Below are positions 15,969 through 23,931 of a stretch of 64,000 bases of DNA, in pieces (the first letter of the stretch is position 1; every line of letters starts with the position of its first letter). The stretch covers positions 124,001 to 188,000 of the forward strand of contig JADJYE010000032.1 in assembly GCA_016719945.1 (NCBI GenBank), given 5' to 3'. This DNA comes from Polyangiaceae bacterium. GTDB taxonomy: Bacteria; Myxococcota_A; Polyangia; Polyangiales; Polyangiaceae. Both the position numbers and the translations under genes were made by a program. The notes beneath the pieces are model-generated. The model did not search any database. It was not told the origin of the DNA and saw only the letters and a list, made by a program, of their open reading frames with translations.

Positions 15969-16762
15969 GAGGCCTGCATGCTACACGCGCCGCGGCCACG
16001 CGTCGCGACTCCCCCTCGCGACATCGCGTCCTTCAGCCGCGCGATCGTGGTCACGCCATCGTGAAGGATCCCGGCGACGAGCGCCGCGTCGGCGCGTGTC
16101 TCGCCGAGGACGCGCACGACGTGCTCCGCGAGCCCAGCCCCGCCCGACGCGACCACCGGCACCAGGACGGCGTCGGCGACCTTGCGGGTGAGCTGGAGCT
16201 CGTAGCCATCGCGAGCGCCATCCCGATCGATGCTCGTGAGCAAGATCTCCCCGGCCCCGAGGCGGGCGCCTGCCCTCGCCCACTCGACGGCGTCGAGCTC
16301 GGTGTCCGTGCGGCCCCCGTGGGTGACGACCCGGTAGCCCGACGGCCTGGTCGCGTCGCGCCGGGCGTCGATGCTGAGCACGACACACTGAGCGCCGAAC
16401 CGCTGCGCCGCGCGGCTGAGGAGCGTTGGGTCGGCGACCGCTGCCGAGTTGAGCGCGACCTTGTCGGCGCCTGCTCGCAGCGCGCCTGCGACGTCCTCGA
16501 CGGTGCGGACACCTCCGCCCACCGTCAACGGGATGAACAGCGCCTCGGCCGTGCGGCGCACGACGTCGAGCCACGCCGCGCGCCCCTGGACCGTCGCGGT
16601 GATGTCGAGGAACACGATCTCGTCCGCTCCCTCCGCCTCGTAGCGAGCGGCTAGCTCGACCGGATCGCCGACGTCCCGGAGCCCTTCGAAGCGCACGCCC
16701 TTCTTCACGCGACCGCTGTCGACGTCGAGGCACACCACGAGGCGGCGCAGGTTCGCGCTCAC
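15965..16762 (-). CDS. hisF: Imidazole glycerol phosphate synthase, cyclase subunit
   Basis: A 265-residue (beta/alpha)8 barrel that takes ammonia from HisH and converts PRFAR to imidazole glycerol phosphate and AICAR. The first catalytic Asp is in CLDVDSGRVKKG and the second in LLTSIDRDG; the phosphate-binding loops LTVGGGVRT and VVASGGAG are intact. It starts at GTG 16762, which overlaps the hisB stop as GTGA. The last 20 residues (GGVATRGRGACSMQAS) are longer than usual. It probably forms a complex with the HisH encoded four genes upstream in the operon. Confidence 0.95.
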   Translation of the reverse strand: MSANLRRLVVCLDVDSGRVKKGVRFEGLRDVGDPVELAARYEAEGADEIVFLDITATVQGRAAWLDVVRRTAEALFIPLTVGGGVRTVEDVAGALRAGADKVALNSAAVADPTLLSRAAQRFGAQCVVLSIDARRDATRPSGYRVVTHGGRTDTELDAVEWARAGARLGAGEILLTSIDRDGARDGYELQLTRKVADAVLVPVVASGGAGLAEHVVRVLGETRADAALVAGILHDGVTTIARLKDAMSRGGVATRGRGACSMQAS

Positions 16763-17319
16763 CCCGGGTCCTCTTCGGTGATCTGCTCCGAGCCCTTGAG
16801 GCTGAAGACCCCGCCCCCCGCGTCGCTCGTCGCCTGGCGCAGCGCGAGCCCGACCGCCTTGAAGCCGGCCTCGATGATGTGGTGGCGGTCTTCTCCTGCG
16901 AGCACGCGGACGTGCAGCGTGGCGCCGAGCGAGCCAGCAAACGAACGCAGCACGTGGGTGTACAGGCGGCTCGGCAGCTTGCCCGCGAAATGGAAGCGGC
17001 CGCCTGCGTCGATCACGGCGTGGACGAGGGCGTCGTCCATCGGGATGGTCCGCTCGCCGAAGCGGGCAGCGGCCTCGGGCATCGCCGCGCGCACGGCTCG
17101 GCCGAGCGTGATCGCGACGTCTTCCATGACGTGGTGGGTGAGGTCGCCCTCGGCTCGCACCCGCCCCTCGAGCCCCGCGTACTTGAGCAGCGTCGATAGC
17201 ATGTGGTCGTAGAACGGTAGACCCGTGGAGACCTCGACCGACGACAGGCCTGGCGCGCTCGAGCGAGCGAGCGAGACCTCTACGCGTGTCTCCTTCGTCT
17301 TGCGAACGATCTTCTTCAC
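16759..17319 (-). CDS. hisB: Imidazoleglycerol-phosphate dehydratase, monofunctional
   Basis: A 186-residue manganese-dependent dehydratase that converts imidazole glycerol phosphate to imidazole acetol phosphate. The duplicated HHxxE metal motifs are present as HHVMEDV and HHIIEAGFKA, with FYDHML near the N-terminus. There is no HAD phosphatase domain, consistent with the separate hisN. The GTG start at 17319 overlaps the hisA stop. Length is slightly short of the usual 195 but no motif is missing. Confidence 0.95.
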   Translation of the reverse strand: MKKIVRKTKETRVEVSLARSSAPGLSSVEVSTGLPFYDHMLSTLLKYAGLEGRVRAEGDLTHHVMEDVAITLGRAVRAAMPEAAARFGERTIPMDDALVHAVIDAGGRFHFAGKLPSRLYTHVLRSFAGSLGATLHVRVLAGEDRHHIIEAGFKAVGLALRQATSDAGGGVFSLKGSEQITEEDPG

Positions 17320-18029
17320 CTTGAAAACTCCCGTGCGACGAGCGCGGCATCGAGCGCCCCGGTGTACAGCGCCATGCCGATGACGGCGGCGGCGCAGCCG
17401 AGGCCCGCGAGCACCCGCAGGTCCTCGACTCTACCGACGCCGCCGGAGGCGATGATCTTCGCGGACGAGGCGGAGACGACGTCTCGATAGAGGTCGGCGT
17501 CCACTCCCGAGAGGGTCCCCTCGACGTGAACGGCGGTCACCAGGACGCCCGCGAGATCGAGCCCGGATATCCCCTGCAACAGGGCGTCGATCGAGCGACC
17601 GCTCCCCGCTGCCCACCCTCGGGTGAGGACCTCCCGCCCCCTGACGTCGAGCGACAGGACGACCTGCCCCGGCAGCGCGGCCGCCACCTCGGCGAGGAAG
17701 GCGGGTTCCTCGACCGCTCGCGTGCCCACGACGACGCGCGCCGCGCCGCGCTGGGTCAGCGCGAGCGCTCGCTCGACCGTTCGCACGCCCCCGCCGACCG
17801 TGACGCTCAGGCCGCCCACACGCAGCAGCGCGTCGATGACCTCTGCGTTGTCTCCGCGGCCTGTCGCAGCGTCGAGGTCGACGACGTGCAGCTGCCCAAA
17901 CCCCGCGGCGCGGAACGCCTCGGCCTGCGCGACCGGATCGGGCAGGCGCACCCGCTCTTCGTCGAACGAGCCGCCGACCAGCTGAACGCAGGCGCCCTCA
18001 CGCAGATCGACCGCGGGCATCGCGATCAC
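17316..18029 (-). CDS. hisA: ProFAR isomerase
   Basis: A 237-residue (beta/alpha)8 isomerase catalysing the Amadori rearrangement of ProFAR to PRFAR. It starts VIAMPAVDLREG with the first catalytic Asp; the second Asp would sit in the VLVTAVHVEGT segment, where most HisA proteins read TD(I/V)xxDGT. Here the usual Asp is His (HVEGT), while the T and G around it are kept. Phosphate loops VTVGGGVRT and IASGGVG are intact. The GTG at 18029 overlaps the hisH stop. The His substitution at the general-acid position is unusual and should be confirmed in reads. Confidence 0.9.
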   Translation of the reverse strand: MIAMPAVDLREGACVQLVGGSFDEERVRLPDPVAQAEAFRAAGFGQLHVVDLDAATGRGDNAEVIDALLRVGGLSVTVGGGVRTVERALALTQRGAARVVVGTRAVEEPAFLAEVAAALPGQVVLSLDVRGREVLTRGWAAGSGRSIDALLQGISGLDLAGVLVTAVHVEGTLSGVDADLYRDVVSASSAKIIASGGVGRVEDLRVLAGLGCAAAVIGMALYTGALDAALVAREFSR

Positions 18030-18619
18030 GCGGCGACCCTCCGAACGAGGGCGGCGAGCAGCTCGAGGCCAGCCGACGAGCTCTTCTCCGGGTGGAACTG
18101 GACGCCGATCGTCCGCCCTTGCTCGACGATCGCCGGGAACGTGTCGCCCTCCACGGTGGTCGTCGCGAGCACGCGAACGGTGGGCGCCGGCCGGCAGGCG
18201 AACGAGTGGGCGTAGTAGACGGCGTCGGGGAGCTTGAGCTCGCCGACGTGCGCGGCGGGGCTCAGCGCGCTCCACCCCATGTGCGGTCTCCGCGGCGACC
18301 GGAGCAGGGTGACGTCCCCCCGCAAGAAGCCGATGCCGTCGCCTGGCGCCTCCTCGCTGCGCTCGAAGAGCATCTGCATCCCCAAGCACACGCCCACGCA
18401 CGGAAGCCCTGCTTCGAGCGCGCCCTTGAGGATCGGCCCAGCCGCGCGCAGGTCGAGGGCGCCCCAGCCGCCGACCCCGGGCAACACCAAGAGCTCGGCG
18501 CGAGTCGCTGCCAGCGCGCTCGACTCGATCGTGATCCTCGCGCCGGGCACGGCGCGGTCGAACGCCTTCTCGAGGGAGTGGAGGTTGCCGACGCCCGAGT
18601 CGTAGAGCGCGATCTTCAC
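18026..18619 (-). CDS. hisH: Imidazole glycerol phosphate synthase, glutaminase subunit
   Basis: A 197-residue class I glutamine amidotransferase that supplies ammonia to HisF. The nucleophile Cys lies in GVCLGMQMLF and the His/Glu pair in GVQFHPEKS; the N-terminal YDSGVGNLHS matches the family's DYGxGN opening with a DSG variant. It starts at GTG 18619, overlapping the hisDC stop (GTGA). hisF is separated from hisH by hisA and hisB, so the two subunits come from one message but not adjacent cistrons. Confidence 0.94.
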   Translation of the reverse strand: MKIALYDSGVGNLHSLEKAFDRAVPGARITIESSALAATRAELLVLPGVGGWGALDLRAAGPILKGALEAGLPCVGVCLGMQMLFERSEEAPGDGIGFLRGDVTLLRSPRRPHMGWSALSPAAHVGELKLPDAVYYAHSFACRPAPTVRVLATTTVEGDTFPAIVEQGRTIGVQFHPEKSSSAGLELLAALVRRVAA

Positions 18620-20979
18620 GTGAGGACCTCGGCCAGGGTCGGCAGGATGCGCTCCATCAGCGGCCAGGGCCCGACCGAGATGCGGAGCGCGTCTCCAAGA
18701 CCCTCGAGGCCCGGGAACGGCCGCACGGCGACGCCGAGCGCACGGAGGCGAGTCGCGCGCGCGGCCGCGTCGGGCACCGAGACCAAGACGAAGTTCGCAG
18801 CGCTGGGAACGAACGCGAGGCCTCGCCCCTCGAGCCACGCCTCGAAGCGAGCGCGCGCGCTCAGCACCTCTCGGACGCCCTCCTCGACCCACGCGTGATC
18901 GTGGTCGACCACCGCCTCCGCCATCTCCTCGGCGAGCCGGGTGATCTTGTAGGGACCGCGCGACTTCTCGACCTCGGAGACGAGCGCTGGTGGGCCTACG
19001 GCGAATCCGATCCGCGCGCCGGCTAGCCCCCACGCCTTGGAAAGCGTGCGCACGACCAGCAGCTTGCCGCGCTCGCTCGCCTCGCGCACGAGGCTCTCGC
19101 CGGAGTACTCGACGTAGGCCTCGTCGAGGATCACGAGGCCCGGAGCGTCCTTCACCACCCGATCGATCGCGGCGCGCGACGCGCGCGTCCCGGTGGGGTT
19201 GTTCGGCGAGCAGACGTAGATGACGCGAGCCCCCGTCGCGAGCAGCGCGTCGGCGTCGATGTCGTGAGCGCGCTCGCCGCCGAGCAGGGGGACGGGCCGC
19301 GGCTCGAGCGCGTTCATGTGACAGAAGAACGGGAGCATCGCGAACGTCGGCACCGAGTAGGCGAGCGCGTCGCCCGGGCCCGCGAACGCGCGGATCGCCG
19401 AGTCGAGGACGTCATCGCTGCCGCAGCCGGTCACGATCGAGTCGGCGCCGATCGACAGCCGCGCCGCGAGGGCGCGCTTCAGCCCGTCTGCGTAGTGGCT
19501 CGGGTATCGGGCGAGGGACTCCGACTCGGCACGCCCGAGCACGGCGAGGGCGCTCGGCGGCGCGCCCCGCTGGTTCGTGTTGTCCGAGAGATCGACGGCG
19601 CAGGGACGCCGACCCGACGTGTAGAGGGCCATCTTCGCATAGCTCGGGCGCGCCGCAGGCCCAGCGCGCTCTTCGCCGCCCGGCGCCGTCCCGCCAAACG
19701 CGGCCGCGGCGGCGGCGTGGGCGGGCAGGCCCTCCGAGCTGGCGAGCAGCCCGACGTCATCAGCCATGTTCGAGGCCGCGCCGCGGCCGATGCGCTGCGT
19801 GGTGGTCCAGCGCACGAAATCGAGGCTCGACAGCCCCGAGAACGAGCGCGCCGCGGTCGCCGTGGGCAGTACGTGGTTCGCTCCCGTCATGTAGTCGCCG
19901 AAGGCGACGGAGGCGCCCTCGCCGAAGAAGACGGTGCCCGCGTTGCGCAGCCGCGGCAGCAGCGCGCTGGGGTCGCGGACGGCGAGCAGCAGGTGCTCGG
20001 CCGCGTATTCGTTCGCGAACGCGAGCGCGCCTTCGAGGTCGTCGTAGGAGAGGACCGCGCCTCGGCTCGACAGGGAGGCGCTCACGATATCGAGGCGCAC
20101 AGGGGCCGACTTCGCGAGGGCGTCGGCGACGGCGCGCGCCAGCTCCTCAGACGAGAGCAGAGCGACGCAGCTCGCCTCCGGGTCATGCTCAGCCTGCGCG
20201 CACAGCTCACGGGCCAGGTGCGCTGGGTCGGCAGTCTCGTCGGCGAGGATCAGGATCTCGCTGGGCCCAGCGGGCGAGTCGATCCCGACCACGCCCGCGA
20301 CCTGACGCTTGGCCTCCGCCACGTACGCGTTGCCAGGCCCAACGATGCGATCGACGCGCGGGACCGTCTGCGTTCCGAACGCGAGGGCGGCGATCGCCTG
20401 CGCGCCGCCGAGCGCGAAGACGCGCGTGGCCCCGCCGATCGCCGCGGCCGCGAGGACGACGTCGCTCGGGGCACCGCTCGGCCCTGCGGGCGAGCAGACG
20501 ACGACGTCGCCGACGCCGGCGGCTCGGGCAGGGACGACGCCCATGAGCACGCTCGACGGGTACGCCGCGCGACCCCCGGGCGCGTAGACTCCCACCGCGG
20601 CCAGCGGATCGGCGCGCCGAGCGACCCACACGCCGGGCTCACTCTCGACCTCGACGGGGCTCGGGAGGAACGCTCGTTGCACGCGCTCGATGTTCCGTGC
20701 CGCCCGCTCGAGCGCGCGGCAGAGGCCGCGATCGAGGCGCGACAGCGCGGCCTCGAGCGCGGCGCGGGGCACCTCGAGCGAGCTGAGCTCGGCCCGATCG
20801 AGCTCGCGGGTGAGCGCGAGGAGGGCGTCGTCCCCGCCCTTTCGGACCTGCTCGAGGATCCCGCGGACCCGCGCCTCGACGACCGGATCGACGTCCGCGC
20901 GACCGCGCTCCAGGATGGCGCCGCGATCGGCGGGCGTGAGCGTGCGCAGCGAGCCCGTGAAGCGTGCGCCCAACGTCAC
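18616..20979 (-). CDS. hisDC: Fused histidinol dehydrogenase - histidinol-phosphate aminotransferase
   Basis: One uninterrupted frame of 787 residues carries two enzymes. HisD (about 1-425) oxidises histidinol to histidine. It shows the VGVYAPGGRAAYPSSVLMG segment, GPGNAYVAEAKRQVAG, the Glu/His motif ELCAQAEHDPEA, NEYAAEHLL and the C-terminal zinc His in GLPAHAAA. A 30-residue Gly/Pro/Ala-rich linker follows. HisC (about 445-787) is a fold-type I PLP aminotransferase with SPNNPTGT, ILDEAYVEY and the PLP Lys in RTLSKAWGLAGARIG. It starts at GTG 20979, overlapping the hisG stop. hisD and hisC are adjacent in many operons but are usually separate; this fusion joins the last step with an earlier one. 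Both halves keep their catalytic motifs. Confidence 0.95.
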   Translation of the reverse strand: MTLGARFTGSLRTLTPADRGAILERGRADVDPVVEARVRGILEQVRKGGDDALLALTRELDRAELSSLEVPRAALEAALSRLDRGLCRALERAARNIERVQRAFLPSPVEVESEPGVWVARRADPLAAVGVYAPGGRAAYPSSVLMGVVPARAAGVGDVVVCSPAGPSGAPSDVVLAAAAIGGATRVFALGGAQAIAALAFGTQTVPRVDRIVGPGNAYVAEAKRQVAGVVGIDSPAGPSEILILADETADPAHLARELCAQAEHDPEASCVALLSSEELARAVADALAKSAPVRLDIVSASLSSRGAVLSYDDLEGALAFANEYAAEHLLLAVRDPSALLPRLRNAGTVFFGEGASVAFGDYMTGANHVLPTATAARSFSGLSSLDFVRWTTTQRIGRGAASNMADDVGLLASSEGLPAHAAAAAAFGGTAPGGEERAGPAARPSYAKMALYTSGRRPCAVDLSDNTNQRGAPPSALAVLGRAESESLARYPSHYADGLKRALAARLSIGADSIVTGCGSDDVLDSAIRAFAGPGDALAYSVPTFAMLPFFCHMNALEPRPVPLLGGERAHDIDADALLATGARVIYVCSPNNPTGTRASRAAIDRVVKDAPGLVILDEAYVEYSGESLVREASERGKLLVVRTLSKAWGLAGARIGFAVGPPALVSEVEKSRGPYKITRLAEEMAEAVVDHDHAWVEEGVREVLSARARFEAWLEGRGLAFVPSAANFVLVSVPDAAARATRLRALGVAVRPFPGLEGLGDALRISVGPWPLMERILPTLAEVLT

Positions 20980-21833
20980 GGCACGAGCCTCTCGATGCGG
21001 GTGACGAGGATCCCCTCGCAGCCGAGGGCCTTCAGGGCGAGGGTCGTCTTGAAGACGCTCTTCTGGGGGACGACCGAGTGGACCGCGACGAAGTCGGTCC
21101 CGAGCACGTCGACGACGGTCGGACCCCGCAGCCCCGGCAGGAGCGTTCGGACGGCCTCGAGCGAGGCTCGCGGGACGTTCGCCATCAGGTACCGCTGGTC
21201 GCGCGCCCGGATGACGCTCGAGAGCGCGAAGGCCAGATCGTCGAGGCGCCCCGCGATGCTGGGGTCGAGCGACGCCCGCGGCGCACAGATGAGGCGCGCC
21301 GAGGACTCTACGACCGTCGCGACCTCTTGCAGGCCGTTCACCCGCAGCGTCGAGCCCGTCGAGACGAGGTCGACGATCGCGTCGGCGACCCCGAGGTGGG
21401 GCGTGACCTCGGCCGCGCCGTTGATCGGGACGATGTGGACAGGCTTGCCACGTGCCTCGAAGAAGCGGGCCGCGACGCGCGGGAACGAGGTGGCGACGCG
21501 CGCTTGGGCGGGCAAGCTGTCGAGGGTCGCGCCCTCACGGCTCGGCACCGCCACGACCAGGCGGCACCTGCCGAAGCCCAGATCGAGCAGCGTGTCGACC
21601 TCCCGGCCGGACTCGGCGACGCAGTCCCAGCCGGTCACGCCTGCGTGAGCGGCGCCGTCTGCGACGAACTCCGGGATGTCTTGGGCGCGCACGAAGAGCG
21701 CGGTGAATCCCTCACCGATCGAGGCCGTGAGCGCACGCTCACTCTCGATGCGTACGCCGAGCCCCGCGGCCTCTAGGACGGCTCGGACGTTGTCGGCCAG
21801 GCGACCCTTGTTGGGTAGGGCGATCTTGATCAC
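20976..21833 (-). CDS. hisG: ATP phosphoribosyltransferase, long form
   Basis: A 285-residue enzyme for the committed step, joining ATP and PRPP. The catalytic domain includes PNKGRLADNVRAVLEAAG and the PRPP loop VDLVSTGSTLRVNGL. The C-terminal extension (about 205-285, ending KALGCEGILVTRIERLV) is the ACT-like regulatory domain of long-form HisG, so histidine feedback is built in and no hisZ is needed. The GTG start at 21833 has a GGAG about six bases upstream. It is the first gene of the operon; no long attenuator or His-codon leader is visible in the 74 bases before it. Confidence 0.95.
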   Translation of the reverse strand: MIKIALPNKGRLADNVRAVLEAAGLGVRIESERALTASIGEGFTALFVRAQDIPEFVADGAAHAGVTGWDCVAESGREVDTLLDLGFGRCRLVVAVPSREGATLDSLPAQARVATSFPRVAARFFEARGKPVHIVPINGAAEVTPHLGVADAIVDLVSTGSTLRVNGLQEVATVVESSARLICAPRASLDPSIAGRLDDLAFALSSVIRARDQRYLMANVPRASLEAVRTLLPGLRGPTVVDVLGTDFVAVHSVVPQKSVFKTTLALKALGCEGILVTRIERLVP

Positions 21834-21907
21834 GGCTCACTCCGTCAGGGGGAGCTCTTTTAGCGCACGCGCACGGCGGGTGGGTCAGCGATCGGCGCGC
21901 GGCTCGA
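21834..21907 (-). promoter_or_regulatory. hisG: Leader/promoter region of the histidine operon
   Basis: The 74 bases between the preceding minus-strand stop and hisG hold a GGAG Shine-Dalgarno and a GCGCTAAAAGAGCTC stretch whose CTAAAA could serve as a -10. There is no run of His codons and no clear terminator/antiterminator pair, so control is more likely at HisG feedback or by readthrough from upstream. Confidence 0.3.
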
Positions 21908-22934
21908 TCACGCGAACGCGCCCCACTCGTCCTCGAGGAGCCGGATCGCGTCGATGAGATCGACCGCGACGCTCTGGGCGAGCCACTCGTCGGCTTGGCG
22001 CCCAGCGGCGATCGCGCTGAAGGTGGGAGGAACGAGCCTGCCTGCGAGCTGGGTGAGCACACGACCGGCGCGCTGCAGGCGCCCGACCCACTCGGTGTCG
22101 CGGTATGCGCCTTCGGACTGGATGAGGATGGTCTTGCCGAGGCTGAGGAACCGAGCGCGCAGCACGTCGGTAGGCTCGTCTCGTTGGCTGACGCTGCGCC
22201 GAAGATCGGCGAGCCCGCGCAGGACGAGGCCGACCGGAGACCCCGGCGTGACCGGCGCGACGGTCAGCGACGCCCTCACGGAGCGGATCGCGAGGTAGTG
22301 CTCACCGTGCGGCGCCTCGACCCCGGCGACGAACTCCGCGCCGGTCGCTTCGGCCGCGCGCAGCGCGAGCTCGCGAGCGGTCGCCTGATCGACGACGAGG
22401 CTGTCACCCATCTCCTCCAGCCGGGCGATCCCGACGGCCGACAGCAGCGGGTCGGCCCACGCCATGACGAGGCGCTGGGCGTCCTTCACCCAGGTGGCGA
22501 GGACCTGCGCGCGCCTCGGCGACCGGGACCTGCGCGTCGTCGAGCCACACGAAGCGCCCGTCCTTCGGCTCGAAGCGCTGCGTCCGCGCGACGAGGCCGA
22601 GCTCGTCGATCCGGCGCTCGAGCGCACGCTCGGCCTGCTCCCAGCGGTGCAGCGGCGAGAGGGGCTCGCGGCCGTCTTCCCAGTCGACGTTCTCGACAGA
22701 GACCGACGGCACGGTGAGCTCGGGCCGCGGCGTCATCGCGGTCCGAACGGGGATGATGGGCGGCGACGCTGCCGCGTCCAGCCTGAGCGCGGCGGCGATC
22801 GCCGGCCGCGCCGCTGCCCCGCGGCCGTTCGCCGGGCGCTCGCTTGCCGAGGGGGGGCGCTGACGGAGGCGCGCCGTGGAGGTGCGCGCCTGCTTCTTCT
22901 TCAGCTTGCTGGTGCCACGGTGCGGTCGGTTCAT
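21908..22934 (-). pseudogene. Conserved hypothetical protein, frameshifted
   Basis: Two frames join into one protein of about 342 residues. The N-terminal part starts MNRPHRGTSKLKKKQART and contains VSVENVDWEDGREPLSPLHRWEQAERALERRIDELGL, ending RFVWLDDAQVPVAEA. The C-terminal part resumes as AQVLATWVKDAQRLVMAWADPLLS and runs to the stop at 21908. The shift falls in an alternating GC run at 22507-22514; adding one GC unit restores the frame. The product would be helical with a basic, disordered N-terminus and no recognised domain. It lies upstream of the histidine operon in the same direction, but the products are not obviously linked. Slippage in a dinucleotide run or a sequencing indel are both possible. 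Confidence 0.65.
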
Positions 22935-23115
22935 CGTTTGGACTGCGTCGAAGAGGGCGACCTCGGGGAGGGGCGCGGCGCGCAACCAGAGCTTAGCTCC
23001 CTCTCGAGGGGGTGGCTTCGTGCTCGCGCGCTCTCAGAGCCCATCAGGATATGCGCTCTTTTCGGGCAGCGAACTGAAAACCAACAAGGCGACCTCGCGC
23101 CGGGGCGCGCGGGCC

Positions 23116-23901
23116 TCAGCGGCGTGGCACGCCGTGGAAGTAGTAGCCTTTGCCGAACGGCGCGAAGCGGTAGTTGCCGTAGGTCCAGTCGTACCCTGGA
23201 GCGTCCGCCACCATGTCGCGGAGCTCCTCTTCGGAGTAGACGCGCAGGGTGCTGATCACGCCGTCCCAGATGGAGGACAACAGGCCGATCGGCGTCGCCC
23301 ATGTGATCAGCGCGCGCGCCAGCCGCTGGTCGCGCGCATAGAGCGGAGAGCTCGCGAGCGCGAGCAGGCCCGCGGGCGCAAACGCCGCGAATCGCCCGGG
23401 AGATCGCTCGAACCCCTCAGCGACGAAGATCGGCGCGCGGTTGTCGACCGCGTCGCGGAGCACCCCCCTCGCGAGCGGCGGAGGGAGGTGGTGCAAGACG
23501 TTGATGATGGTCCGTGCGCGCCCGTTGGAGAGGTCCTCGGGGATGCGCGTCGCGTCCGTCGATTGGGCCACGAAGTCGATCGACCTCGGGTGGCGCTCTC
23601 GCAGCGTGGACCACGCCTGGGACCTAGGGAACAGATCCGTCAGCGTCCAGCGCACCTGCCGGCCGCGGCGCTCCAGCGCGGCGACGAGGATCTCGGCAGG
23701 GCCGCCTCCCCCCGAGCCGAGGTCCAAGACCGCGGAGGTTCCCGCTGCCTCGAGGAAAGCCTCGAGCGGCTCGACCAGCCCGTCGAGGATCTTTCCCCAC
23801 ACGAGGGTGCGGCTGAGGGCCTCTATGATGACGTCCCGGAGCACCGCGGGGACCGCGGGGTGATCGTTGAGCTCGAAGGCTTGCACGCGAGGGATCTTCA
23901 T
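23116..23901 (-). CDS. Class I SAM-dependent methyltransferase
   Basis: A 261-residue protein starting MKIPRVQAFELND. The SAM-binding motif I is SAVLDLGSGGGGPAEIL (about residue 60), followed by VRWTLTDLFPRS (motif II), ATRIPEDL and INVLHHLPPPLARGVL (motif IV-like). The C-terminal half has hydrophobic helices and ends KGYYFHGVP. A larger in-frame extension exists but would overlap the divergent gene. A TAGCAG box lies seven bases before the ATG. The substrate is unknown; small-molecule methylation is most likely. Confidence 0.82.
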   Translation of the reverse strand: MKIPRVQAFELNDHPAVPAVLRDVIIEALSRTLVWGKILDGLVEPLEAFLEAAGTSAVLDLGSGGGGPAEILVAALERRGRQVRWTLTDLFPRSQAWSTLRERHPRSIDFVAQSTDATRIPEDLSNGRARTIINVLHHLPPPLARGVLRDAVDNRAPIFVAEGFERSPGRFAAFAPAGLLALASSPLYARDQRLARALITWATPIGLLSSIWDGVISTLRVYSEEELRDMVADAPGYDWTYGNYRFAPFGKGYYFHGVPRR

Positions 23902-23919
23902 GGCGAGGCTGCTAAGAGC

Positions 23920-23925
23920 TATCGA
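23920..23925 (+). promoter_or_regulatory. Candidate -10 box of the outer-membrane-like protein gene
   Basis: TATCGA ends six bases before the GTG at 23932, matching the short -10-to-start distance seen at several other genes in this window. Confidence 0.3.
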
Positions 23926-23931
23926 ACCCCC

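Noticed and set aside
22935..23931. Upstream extension of the outer-membrane-like protein
   Set aside because: It is antisense to the methyltransferase and removes the signal peptide from the N-terminus.
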